DNA of 12,414 nucleotides from Actinomycetes bacterium (GTDB lineage Bacteria > Actinomycetota > Thermoleophilia > RBG-16-64-13): contig JAKAHF010000011.1 in the NCBI GenBank assembly GCA_021815245.1, positions 1-12,414 of the forward strand, read 5' to 3'. Of the stretch, positions 1 through 5,995 are shown piece by piece. The position numbers were made by a program, and so were the translations under genes. The notes under the pieces are model-generated. The model was given only the letters and a program-made list of their open reading frames with translations. It was not told where the DNA came from and made no database searches. Numbering within the stretch: position 1 is the stretch's first letter; each line of letters opens with the position of its first letter.

Positions 1-1
1 C

Positions 2-991
2 ACCACGCTTACCGGCAAAGGCGGCTTCCCCGAGGATCACGAGCTGTCGATGGGCATGCTCGGCATGCACGGCACGCAGTACGCCAACTACGCGATCAGC
101 AAGGCCGACCTCATCCTAGCGGTGGGAGTGCGGTTCGACGACCGTGTCACCGGCAACCTGGCTACGTTCGCGCCCGAGGCCCGCTTCGTCCACATCGACC
201 AAGACCCAGCCGAGATCGCCAAGAACGTCGCCGTCGACGTGCCCATCGTGGGTGACGCCAAGAAGGTGCTGGCCTTGCTTCTCACCGAACTCAAGCACCT
301 CGATCTGTCGCCCGACCGGCACCTCCCCTGGATGGAGCAGGTCGAGGCGTGGAAACGCAACCACCCGCTCGTCATACGGCAGTCGGATGACGGCGAGATC
401 ATGCCCGAGGCCGCGATCGCCAAGATCTGGGATGTGACCGGTGGCGACGCCATCGCCTGCACCGAGGTCGGACAGCATCAGATGTGGGCGGCCCAGCATT
501 ATCTGTGCCGCAGCCCGCGCCAGTTCATCACCTCCGGCGGCCTTGGCACCATGGGCTTCGGCTTTCCGGCGTCGATAGGCGCTCAAGTGGCCCGACCCGA
601 TTCACTCGTCATCGACATCGCCGGCGACGGCTCGTTCCAGATGACGCTGCAGGAGCTGGCCACCGCCGTCCAGTTCGGTCTGCCGGTCAAGGTCTGCATC
701 ATCAACAACCAGTTCTTGGGCATGGTGCGGCAATGGCAGGAGTTGTTCTGGAACAAGCGATATAGCCACACGTGCATCGACTGCCAACCCGATTTCGTCA
801 AGCTGGCCGAAGCGTATGGGGCGGAGGGTTACCGCGCGAGCAGGCCCGACGAGTTGGAGGAAGTCCTGCGGACCGCGTTCGCCAGCGACCGCCCCGCGGT
901 TATCGATATCCGCGTGAAGCGAGAGGCGAACGTCTTCCCCATGATCCCCGCGGGTGGCAGCGTGCATGACATGATGGAGCGAGAGCCATGA
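2..991 (+). CDS. ilvB: Acetolactate synthase large subunit (C-terminal part, 5' truncated by window)
   Basis: Catalytic subunit of acetohydroxyacid synthase, a cytoplasmic ThDP-, FAD- and Mg-dependent enzyme. It condenses two pyruvates to acetolactate, or pyruvate and 2-oxobutyrate to acetohydroxybutyrate, the first shared step of valine, leucine and isoleucine synthesis. The reading frame is open from base 2, so the gene begins left of the window and about 329 codons are visible. The visible part begins in the central FAD-binding domain (GMLGMHGTQYAN, then RFDDRVTGN). It continues into the C-terminal ThDP domain with GGLGTMGFGFPA, the GDGSFQM...NN cofactor motif around bases 622-710, and the family stretch LGMVRQWQELFW. 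The N-terminal domain with the catalytic Glu is not in view. The stop codon overlaps the ilvN start as ATGA, so the two subunits are probably translationally coupled. Identification is secure; the choice of ilvB over ilvI or ilvG rests on the ilvN-ilvC context. Confidence 0.97.
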   Translation, partial: TTLTGKGGFPEDHELSMGMLGMHGTQYANYAISKADLILAVGVRFDDRVTGNLATFAPEARFVHIDQDPAEIAKNVAVDVPIVGDAKKVLALLLTELKHLDLSPDRHLPWMEQVEAWKRNHPLVIRQSDDGEIMPEAAIAKIWDVTGGDAIACTEVGQHQMWAAQHYLCRSPRQFITSGGLGTMGFGFPASIGAQVARPDSLVIDIAGDGSFQMTLQELATAVQFGLPVKVCIINNQFLGMVRQWQELFWNKRYSHTCIDCQPDFVKLAEAYGAEGYRASRPDELEEVLRTAFASDRPAVIDIRVKREANVFPMIPAGGSVHDMMEREP

Positions 992-1473
992 AACACACCC
1001 TCTCAGTGCTCGTCGAGAACAAACCGGGCGTGCTTACGCGCGTGGCGGGACTGTTCGCCCGCCGCGGATTCAACATCGACAGTCTCGCCGTCGCCGAGAC
1101 AGAGAGTCACGCCGTGTCGCGCATGACCATAACCGTCGACGAGCAGGACAGCAATGTCGACCAGGTGACCAAACAGCTCCACAAACTCATAAACGTGTTG
1201 AAGATCACCGATCTCGACCCGGGTGCCAGCGTGGAGCGCGAGCTACTCTTGATCAAGGTCAAGGCCGACGCGAGTTCGCGTTCGGAGATAATGCAGATCG
1301 TGGAGATCTTCAGAGCGAAGATCATCGACGTGAGCGCCGAGGTGCTGATCATCGAGATGACCGGCACACGCGAGAAGGTCAGCGCGCTCATGGAGCTGTT
1401 GGCTCCATTTGGAGTGGTCGAGCTGATGCGCACGGGGCGTATCGCCATGAGCCGCGGCAAGAAAGCCACATAA
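988..1473 (+). CDS. ilvN: Acetolactate synthase small (regulatory) subunit
   Basis: Regulatory subunit of acetohydroxyacid synthase. It stimulates the large subunit and confers feedback inhibition by valine. The 161-residue length is typical of the IlvH/IlvN family. Residues 2 to about 75 form the ACT domain (HTLSVLVENKPGVLTRVAGLF); the rest is the family's C-terminal domain, including RELLLIKVKA and the terminal FGVVELMRTGRIAMSRG. Asn11, Gly14 and Asn29 occupy the positions known in E. coli IlvH to shape the valine site, so valine sensitivity is expected (inference). The ATG lies inside the end of ilvB (ATGA overlap), with a GGAG-containing purine stretch upstream. ilvC follows after 29 bp, completing an ilvBNC operon. 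No anomaly was seen. Confidence 0.97.
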   Translation: MKHTLSVLVENKPGVLTRVAGLFARRGFNIDSLAVAETESHAVSRMTITVDEQDSNVDQVTKQLHKLINVLKITDLDPGASVERELLLIKVKADASSRSEIMQIVEIFRAKIIDVSAEVLIIEMTGTREKVSALMELLAPFGVVELMRTGRIAMSRGKKAT

Positions 1474-1484
1474 CGCACCGATAT

Positions 1485-1490
1485 AGGAGG
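1485..1490 (+). promoter_or_regulatory. Ribosome binding site of ilvC, oddly spaced
   Basis: A full AGGAGG Shine-Dalgarno core lies 12 nt before the ATG at 1503, longer than usual. An in-frame CTG at 1494 lies only 3 nt after it. Neither spacing is optimal, so the site does not by itself settle the ilvC start (see the ilvC entry). Confidence 0.7.
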
Positions 1491-1502
1491 TAGCTGGCAA
1501 AG

Positions 1503-2501
1503 ATGCTGTACGACAAGGATGGAGACCTCAGCCTTCTCGACGGCCAGACCGTAGCCATCATCGGCTTCGGCAGCCAAGGGCATGCGCACTCTCAGAACCT
1601 GAGGGATAGCGGTGTGAAGGTCGTCGTGGCAGAAGCGCCCGGCAGTGCTGCCTGGGACCGTGCCGTCGCCGCCGGCTTCGAAGTGCTAACCGCCGCCGCC
1701 GCCGCGGCTGTGGCCGACGTCATCATGATGGTCGTCCCCGACCAGACTCAGAAGGTCGTGTACGAGACGGCCGTCCGCGACAACCTCAAAGACGGCGACA
1801 TGCTCATGTTCGCCCACGGATTCAACATCCACTTCAACCAGATCATCCCGCCGGCCGGCGTCGATGTCACCATGGTCGCGCCCAAGGGGCCAGGGCATCT
1901 GGTGCGCCGGGTCTACACCGAGGGTGGGGGCGTGCCCTCGCTGATCGCCGTCTACCAGGACGCTACCGGTCGCGCCCGCGATCGTGCCTTGGCCTATGCC
2001 AAGGGTCTCGGTGCTCTCCGCGCTGGAGTCATCGAAACCACGTTCAAAGAAGAGACCGAGACCGACCTGTTCGGCGAGCAGGCCGTGCTATGCGGCGGCT
2101 GTAGCGAGCTTGTGCGAGCAGGATTCGAGACTCTGGTCGAGGCTGGATACCAACCCGAAGTCGCTTACTTCGAGTGCCTGCATGAACTGAAGCTCATTGT
2201 CGATCTCATCCATGAGCACGGCATCAGCGGCATGCGCTACTCGATCTCCGACACCGCCGAGTATGGCGACATGACCCGGGGCAAGCGCATCATCACCGAT
2301 GAAGTGCGCCAGGAGATGGCCCTCATTCTCGAGGAGATCCAGACCGGCGAGTTCGCCCGCGAGTGGATCCTCGAGAACATGGCCGGGCGCCCCGTCTACA
2401 ACGCGATCAAGCGCGAAGAGTCCGAGCACGAGATCGAGATCGTCGGCCGTGAGCTTCGCGCCATGATGCCTTGGCTGGGCAAGAGCGGCAAGCTCGAGTA
2501 G
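1503..2501 (+). CDS. ilvC: Ketol-acid reductoisomerase, class I, with an NADH-like cofactor loop
   Basis: Converts acetolactate or acetohydroxybutyrate to the dihydroxy-acid by Mg-dependent alkyl migration and NAD(P)H reduction, the second step of branched-chain amino acid synthesis. The 332 residues match class I (short form). The Rossmann motif GFGSQG is at residues 21-26, His105 is in FAHGFN, and Lys128 is in APKGPG. The metal-binding acids are Asp188 and Glu192 (DLFGEQ) and Glu224 and Glu228 (ECLHE), with Ser249 in YSIS. All expected active-site groups are present. The loop after the second strand reads [12 protein letters not shown] (residues 40-51) where NADPH enzymes typically have VVVGLRPGSKSW. 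The usual Arg and second Ser are both Ala, and a Glu appears, suggesting NADH use or relaxed specificity. Many homologues begin MAKMYYDKD; here CTG GCA AAG directly precedes ATG CTG TAC GAC, so initiation at CTG 1494 is possible. ATG 1503 is kept as the conservative choice. Confidence 0.97.
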   Translation: MLYDKDGDLSLLDGQTVAIIGFGSQGHAHSQNLRDSGVKVVVAEAPGSAAWDRAVAAGFEVLTAAAAAAVADVIMMVVPDQTQKVVYETAVRDNLKDGDMLMFAHGFNIHFNQIIPPAGVDVTMVAPKGPGHLVRRVYTEGGGVPSLIAVYQDATGRARDRALAYAKGLGALRAGVIETTFKEETETDLFGEQAVLCGGCSELVRAGFETLVEAGYQPEVAYFECLHELKLIVDLIHEHGISGMRYSISDTAEYGDMTRGKRIITDEVRQEMALILEEIQTGEFAREWILENMAGRPVYNAIKREESEHEIEIVGRELRAMMPWLGKSGKLE

Positions 2502-2526
2502 GCGGAGTCAGAAGAAGACCTGTCTG

Positions 2527-2559
2527 CGTGGGGTCCGCGGCGTCGCCGCGGACCCCACG
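2527..2559. terminator. Perfect GC-rich hairpin between convergent ilvC and lysR
   Basis: A 14-bp perfect inverted repeat (arms 2527-2540 and 2546-2559, left arm CGTGGGGTCCGCGG) encloses a 5-nt loop whose ends can also pair. It starts 25 bp after the ilvC stop and ends about 40 bp from the end of the oppositely transcribed lysR. No T-run follows on either strand. It is therefore best read as a bidirectional transcript-end or stabilising structure rather than a classical U-tract terminator. Confidence 0.65.
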
Positions 2560-2600
2560 TGCATATGAGGGGGCCATCGGCCGGCCAAGGCGACCGATGC

Positions 2601-3530
2601 TCAGGTGTAGCGGGGCGCTCCGGCCAAGTCGCCGGGCAAGAGGCTCATGTGCTGCATCACCGAGCGCTTGACCTGGGCTATCAGTACCTGGGTCGCCCTG
2701 GTCACAGAGTGCTCTCTCGCCATGATGAGGCTGAGGTCGCGGGTGAGGCCGCCTTCGACCGCAATAACAGCCAGGCCGTGCCTGCCCAAGCCCTCGAGGG
2801 CGATCGCCGGCAGCACCGAGAGACCGAGACCTTGACGCACGAAGTTCTTGACCGCTTCGAGGGAGCTGGCCTCGTAGAGTACCCTCGGCTCGAAACCCGC
2901 CTTGCGGCATGCGTCGCGGATCTGCCCGGTGATGTTGTACGACGGGTCGGTGAGAACGAAGTCCTCGCCGGTCAACTCGCGGAGCTCGAGCGAGAGACGG
3001 CTGGCGAATCGGTGGCGCATCGAGGTGACTATGCGCATGTACTCTGTGCCCAGCGGTGTGACCTCGAGTATCTGCGGCGATTGGAATGCCGTGACAACGG
3101 CGAAATCGATGGTGCCGTTATGCACCATGCGCTGCAACTCCATGTCACCGCCTTCGACCGTCTGCACGCGCACGTTGGGATAGCCCTTGCGAAATTCGGC
3201 GAGCATGCCCGGCACGATGTACGCGGCGACCGAGGGATTGCAGCCGATTCGTACCTGACCCTCCTCGGCGCCCATGTGCTCCCGGAGGAGGCGCATGGCC
3301 TCGTTCGCCCGGTAGAGCACCCCTTGCGCCAAGGGAAGGAAGAGGTGACCGTCGGCGGTGAGTTGGATGTGGCGGCCGCGGCGGTCGAACAGCTTCGTGC
3401 CGAGCTCTCTTTCGAGATTCCTCATCTGATAGCTGAGCGCGGGCTGCGAAATGTGCAACACTTCTGCGGCGGCCGTGAAACTCAGCGTCTCGGCAATCAT
3501 GACGAAGTGCCTGAGTTGGTCCAGTTCCAT
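2601..3530 (-). CDS. LysR-family transcriptional regulator
   Basis: A 309-residue LysR-type DNA-binding regulator of the usual family length. Residues 1 to about 60 form the winged helix-turn-helix (MELDQLRHFVMIAETLSFT, then ISQPALSYQMRNLERELGTKLFDRRGR). A linker helix follows. From about residue 92 the periplasmic-binding-protein-like effector domain begins (GQVRIGCNPSVAAYIVPGML...). The substrate is not readable from the sequence. The gene is divergent from an EamA-type permease, a common arrangement in which the regulator controls the transporter and itself. The intergenic region has palindromes of LysR-type T-N11-A form immediately upstream of this start codon. No Shine-Dalgarno is visible before the ATG, and a TATACT hexamer lies only 5 nt upstream on the minus strand, so a leaderless mRNA is possible. 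It converges on ilvC, but nothing in the sequence links it to that operon. Confidence 0.95.
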   Translation of the reverse strand: MELDQLRHFVMIAETLSFTAAAEVLHISQPALSYQMRNLERELGTKLFDRRGRHIQLTADGHLFLPLAQGVLYRANEAMRLLREHMGAEEGQVRIGCNPSVAAYIVPGMLAEFRKGYPNVRVQTVEGGDMELQRMVHNGTIDFAVVTAFQSPQILEVTPLGTEYMRIVTSMRHRFASRLSLELRELTGEDFVLTDPSYNITGQIRDACRKAGFEPRVLYEASSLEAVKNFVRQGLGLSVLPAIALEGLGRHGLAVIAVEGGLTRDLSLIMAREHSVTRATQVLIAQVKRSVMQHMSLLPGDLAGAPRYT

Positions 3531-3532
3531 GG

Positions 3533-3563
3533 GCTAGTATAAGACTAGCTTATGGAAGCCATA
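3533..3563. promoter_or_regulatory. Overlapping LysR-type operator palindromes
   Basis: Three interlocked inverted repeats lie just upstream of the LysR gene: GCTAGT-N5-ACTAGC (3533-3549), ATAAG-N5-CTTAT (3539-3553) and TATGG-AAG-CCATA (3551-3563). The first contains TAGTATAAGACTA, and the third is TATGGAAGCCATA; both fit the LysR-family T-N11-A pattern with centres 16 bp apart. They overlap the likely lysR promoter, consistent with autorepression. They also sit just upstream of a TATATT hexamer at 3571-3576 on the other strand, where an activator of the divergent gene would bind. The role is inferred from symmetry and position. Confidence 0.6.
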
Positions 3564-3570
3564 GAGACAA

Positions 3571-3685
3571 TATATTTGAATTATGGACCTAGGGGGGCTA
3601 CACTGCATCTGGCTGAGCACTGAATCAACACGGTCTTAGGGAACCCCCCCTCCCGGATCGTGGCAGAGCTGAGCAGCTTTCCCGC
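3571..3685 (+). promoter_or_regulatory. Candidate promoter and transcribed leader of the EamA gene
   Basis: This non-coding gap is notably A/T-richer at its left side than the flanking genes. TATATT at 3571-3576 could be a -10 element without a good -35, as expected for an activator-dependent promoter. A second option is TTGAAT (3576-3581), 17 bp, TACACT (3599-3604). Either would yield a 120-150 nt leader ending at the terminator at 3686-3732. An 18-codon ORF runs from ATG 3583 to TAG 3637 and reads MDLGGLHCIWLSTESTRS; it has no visible Shine-Dalgarno. A G6 run (3592-3597) can pair with the C7 run at 3644-3650. No known riboswitch consensus could be matched convincingly. Confidence 0.35.
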
Positions 3686-3732
3686 AGCATAGCCGACTCC
3701 TCCCCCAACGGAGTTGGCTATGCTACTTTTTT
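3686..3732 (+). terminator. Strong intrinsic terminator upstream of the EamA gene
   Basis: A 15-bp stem with a single G-T wobble (arms 3686-3700 AGCATAGCCGACTCC and 3710-3724) surrounds a 9-nt C-rich loop. AC and then six T follow at 3727-3732. This is a textbook Rho-independent terminator on the plus strand. No gene precedes it on that strand within the gap, so it ends either a small RNA or an attenuated leader of the permease. The proposed Shine-Dalgarno AGGA of the permease begins one base after the T-run. Confidence 0.85.
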
Positions 3733-3741
3733 AGGACAACA

Positions 3742-4767
3742 TTGTTCTGCGGCGGCCGTCGCCGCGTCGGACTGGAGCTTCCCATCGCCCCGAATGTCGA
3801 GCCTTTGGGCGGGCCGGCGAACGGGCCCTCAGGGCTGCGCACGCTGTTTCGCAGATTGGCGCCCGCGGGCAGCGGGCGGCTACGCCTGTTCTCTGAAATG
3901 GGTCTGGCGCTGGCCGGAGTCATCTGGGGCGCGAACTTCGTACTGGTGAAACTGGCTCTTGGCCACATGACTCCCATGTACTACCTCGGGTTGCGGTTCG
4001 GAGTGGGAGCGGTTCTCCTTCTGCCGTTCAGCTTCACCCGCTTGCGGCGGATAGATCGGCGCGGATGGCTTCTGGGCTGCGGCGTGGGTCTGCTGCTGTT
4101 TCTCGGTTTCGTGCTTCAGACCGTGGGTTTGCAATGGGTGTCGCCGGGTGTCTCGGGATTCCTCACGAACCTCTACGTGCTCATGGTGCCGCTGATCCTC
4201 GGGGTCGCCACCGGCAAGTGGCCCTCGTGGCTGGTCTGGCTCGGACTTCTCGTCGTGATCGGCGGGCTGGCTCTGCTGTCGCTCTATGGCCAGATGGGCT
4301 TTGGTTTGGGCGAGGTGCTCACCCTGCTGGCAACGGTCTTCTGGTCGCTTCATATTCTTGCGGTCGCTCACATGTCATCGCGGATGAGCGCGATCGCGCT
4401 GGTGCAGTTGCAGCTCAGCGTGTGCGCGGTGCTGGCCCTCATCGCGACCTTCGCCTTCGAGCAACCGGCCCTCTACCCAGGGTGGGAGGCCACGGCGGCT
4501 GTGATGTGGACCGGCATCATGGGGGGGATCGTCGCCTACGTGCTCATGGCGCTCGGCCAGCGATATACGCCGCCCACTCTTGCTGGGGTATTGATGAGCC
4601 TGGAGGCGGTGTTCGCCCTCGTAGTGTCCATCATCTGGGGCTATGACAAGCTCGCGTGGCGCACCATCATCGGCTTCATCCTGATCTTCGGGGGGTGCAC
4701 CATCGCCCGCATGGGGTCCGAAAAGACCCCGGAGTATCAAGTCGAGCCCGCGCCGCCCGGGCCGTAG
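3742..4767 (+). CDS. EamA/DMT-superfamily permease
   Basis: Integral inner-membrane transporter of the drug/metabolite transporter superfamily, probably an exporter of amino acids or related metabolites; the substrate is not readable. It has two EamA repeats of about five helices each. The first helix is LALAGVIWGANFVLVKLAL (residues 55-73, with the typical IWGANF). The C-terminal half ends with the hallmark PPTLAGVLMSLEAVFALVVSIIWG. The start is uncertain. TTG 3742 has AGGA 5 nt upstream and gives 341 residues, with a 52-residue Arg- and Gly-rich cytoplasmic extension. That extension has about 79% GC at third positions, so it looks coding. ATG 3898 gives 289 residues, closer to the family norm, but has no clear Shine-Dalgarno. 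The gene is divergent from a LysR regulator and preceded by an intrinsic terminator. It converges on the next gene with a 34-bp gap in which no terminator was seen. Confidence 0.85.
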   Translation: MFCGGRRRVGLELPIAPNVEPLGGPANGPSGLRTLFRRLAPAGSGRLRLFSEMGLALAGVIWGANFVLVKLALGHMTPMYYLGLRFGVGAVLLLPFSFTRLRRIDRRGWLLGCGVGLLLFLGFVLQTVGLQWVSPGVSGFLTNLYVLMVPLILGVATGKWPSWLVWLGLLVVIGGLALLSLYGQMGFGLGEVLTLLATVFWSLHILAVAHMSSRMSAIALVQLQLSVCAVLALIATFAFEQPALYPGWEATAAVMWTGIMGGIVAYVLMALGQRYTPPTLAGVLMSLEAVFALVVSIIWGYDKLAWRTIIGFILIFGGCTIARMGSEKTPEYQVEPAPPGP

Positions 4768-4801
4768 ATTCGGTCAGAGACTCGAGCTCGCTCGCGGGGG
4801 A

Positions 4802-5539
4802 TCAATCGGACACAGCGGCGGCCGGCGCTTTGCTCAAGGTCCTCTGTATGAAGGCCGCTATCGTCTGGGTCACCGGCGCATAGCTGTCGTCCGGACGGCG
4901 GCCGCCCGATTGGGGAAGATGCAGCGAGTGGTCACCGCCCTGCACGACGTACAGGGCGCCGGGCACGACCAAGCCTTCGAGCACGGGAGCGAGGAGCGCC
5001 GGGTCACACAGAGTGTCGCGACTGCCGATGCAGAACAGGCTCGGCACGTCGACGTGTCGCAACGGGTCGAGGAAGAGCTGCTCTTTGTGTCCTGGACGAT
5101 GGAGCGGATAGCCGAGCACAATGAGGCCCGCCGCCGCGAGGCCCGAGTTCTCAGCGTTGCGCGAGACCAGTTCTGCGGCAGCCCTGCCCCCGAGCGACTT
5201 GCCGCCGATGAACAGGGGCGCGCCGGGCCCCGCGATGTGCCGCACCACATGCTCGTAGACCTTGGTGAACGTGCGCTCCAGCACCGGGCGCGCGTCGGGA
5301 GAGGTCGAGCCGCGCTCCACATACGGGAAGTTGAACCTCACCGTCGATACCGCCGCGAGGTGCGCGAGATGAAGGCCCAGGTAGGCAAGCAGGGGAAAAT
5401 CAAGATCATTGTTCGCCCCGTGCGCCAGCAGGAGGATCGGGTCTCCCTTCGCGGCATTTGCCGGAGCATCCATCTTGGCGGTCACGGCCACCTCGTCGGA
5501 GACGCTCACCTTGAACGTGGTCGAGAGCGGAATGGACAT
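4802..5539 (-). CDS. Alpha/beta hydrolase of the KANL3/Tex30 type
   Basis: A cytoplasmic alpha/beta-hydrolase of 245 residues with no signal peptide or membrane segment. The oxyanion-side motif is LLLAHGANND (residues 36-45). The family stretch FNFPYVERG is at 69-77. The nucleophile elbow GGKSLGGR places the catalytic Ser at 115. The other triad candidates are Asp175 (GSRDTL) and His204 (GGDHSLH). This motif set matches the small dienelactone-hydrolase-like family related to eukaryotic KANSL3 and TEX30 domains; bacterial members are mostly uncharacterised, so the substrate is unknown. The frame stays open further upstream, but ATG 5539 was chosen because AAAAGGAG lies 6 nt before it and homology begins here. 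It is divergent from a small helical protein across 96 bp. Confidence 0.88.
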   Translation of the reverse strand: MSIPLSTTFKVSVSDEVAVTAKMDAPANAAKGDPILLLAHGANNDLDFPLLAYLGLHLAHLAAVSTVRFNFPYVERGSTSPDARPVLERTFTKVYEHVVRHIAGPGAPLFIGGKSLGGRAAAELVSRNAENSGLAAAGLIVLGYPLHRPGHKEQLFLDPLRHVDVPSLFCIGSRDTLCDPALLAPVLEGLVVPGALYVVQGGDHSLHLPQSGGRRPDDSYAPVTQTIAAFIQRTLSKAPAAAVSD

Positions 5540-5635
5540 CGTGGCTCCTTTTGCCGGAGGGCGACCCCTCCCCGTCGCATGGCGGGTGTGTGTAATATAC
5601 GACATGCTTCCGACCACAGACCCAAGGGGGATGGA
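5540..5635. promoter_or_regulatory. Divergent promoter region
   Basis: A 96-bp gap between the hydrolase (minus) and the small helical protein gene (plus). It contains a TAATATA stretch at 5593-5599 in otherwise GC-rich DNA, the best -10 candidate for either direction. No convincing -35 was found. Strong Shine-Dalgarno sequences lie at both edges: AAGGAG for the minus gene and AAGGGGG (5624-5630) for the plus gene. Confidence 0.35.
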
Positions 5636-5866
5636 TTGGAACGGATAATCGGAAATTTGGACAAAGCCAAACTCAAACTGGACGAAGCCTTCTTCTATCT
5701 CGACGAGATCGAAGACCTCATCCAGGAGGACGAGTTGAGCGAGACCGCGGGGGCGAAAGTAGCGCAAGCCGCGGAGCGCTTGACCGCCGAACTCTCTGCC
5801 TTGAGTGGCAAGGTCAAGGAGTTGGAGGATATTCTCCACGCCCTCGACGAGCAGGGAGGAGCATAG
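5636..5866 (+). CDS. Small all-helical protein, unknown function
   Basis: The family was not recognised. The 76-residue product starts MERIIGNLDKAKLKLDEA and ends LEDILHALDEQGGA. It has no Pro, Cys or Trp, is rich in Leu, Ala, Glu and Lys, and shows leucine spacing typical of two or three amphipathic helices, probably a helical hairpin or coiled coil (roughly residues 5-33 and 38-70). It is acidic and has no signal or membrane segment. The start is TTG at 5636: AAGGGGG lies 5 nt upstream, no in-frame ATG exists there, and homology-like helical sequence begins at this point. An ATG at 5631 is in another frame and gives only five codons. Codon use matches the neighbours. A hairpin follows 7 bp after the stop. 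It could be a structural or partner-binding protein; no function is inferred. Confidence 0.75.
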   Translation: MERIIGNLDKAKLKLDEAFFYLDEIEDLIQEDELSETAGAKVAQAAERLTAELSALSGKVKELEDILHALDEQGGA

Positions 5867-5872
5867 CGGTTC

Positions 5873-5897
5873 CGGCCATCGGCCTCGCCGGTGGCCG
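5873..5897. terminator. GC-rich hairpin between convergent genes
   Basis: An 11-bp stem with one G-T wobble (arms 5873-5883 CGGCCATCGGC and 5887-5897) and a 3-nt loop lies just after the small helical protein gene. No T-run follows. The remaining 98 bp up to the end of otsA holds only a weak 5-bp inverted repeat (GTGGC/GCCAC near 5945) and no supported gene. Confidence 0.45.
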
Positions 5898-5995
5898 CAA
5901 GCTGCAGAACTGACGCTTCGTCATCGGGTCGCGCGGGATGTGGCATCACGCCACGGGCGCGCTCCGACGATGGGGCTTTGCGTATCGGCCGCGGC

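Noticed and set aside
2559..3542. Long open frame of 327 codons on the plus strand
   Set aside because: It is the antisense shadow of the LysR gene, which has clear domain sequence on the minus strand; the product resembles no protein family.
3590..3645. Partial resemblance to a TPP riboswitch (CTAGGGGGGCT...GGCTGAG...TTAGGGAA)
   Set aside because: The conserved CTGATCTGG...CCAGCG core of the thi-box is absent, CTGAG is followed by C rather than A, and the gene downstream is not a recognisable thiamine gene. A covariance-model search would settle it; no support is claimed.
4768..4801. Gap between convergent EamA and hydrolase genes examined for a terminator
   Set aside because: Only 34 bp, with short CTCG repeats and no stable stem followed by T; nothing is supported.
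4910..5635. Long plus-strand frame running into the small helical protein
   Set aside because: The upstream 242 codons are antisense to the hydrolase and then cross its promoter region. Only the part from TTG 5636 has a ribosome site and protein-like sequence.
5540..5839. Upstream extension of the hydrolase frame by 100 codons
   Set aside because: It would run antisense through the small helical protein gene and past the AAAAGGAG that fits ATG 5539.
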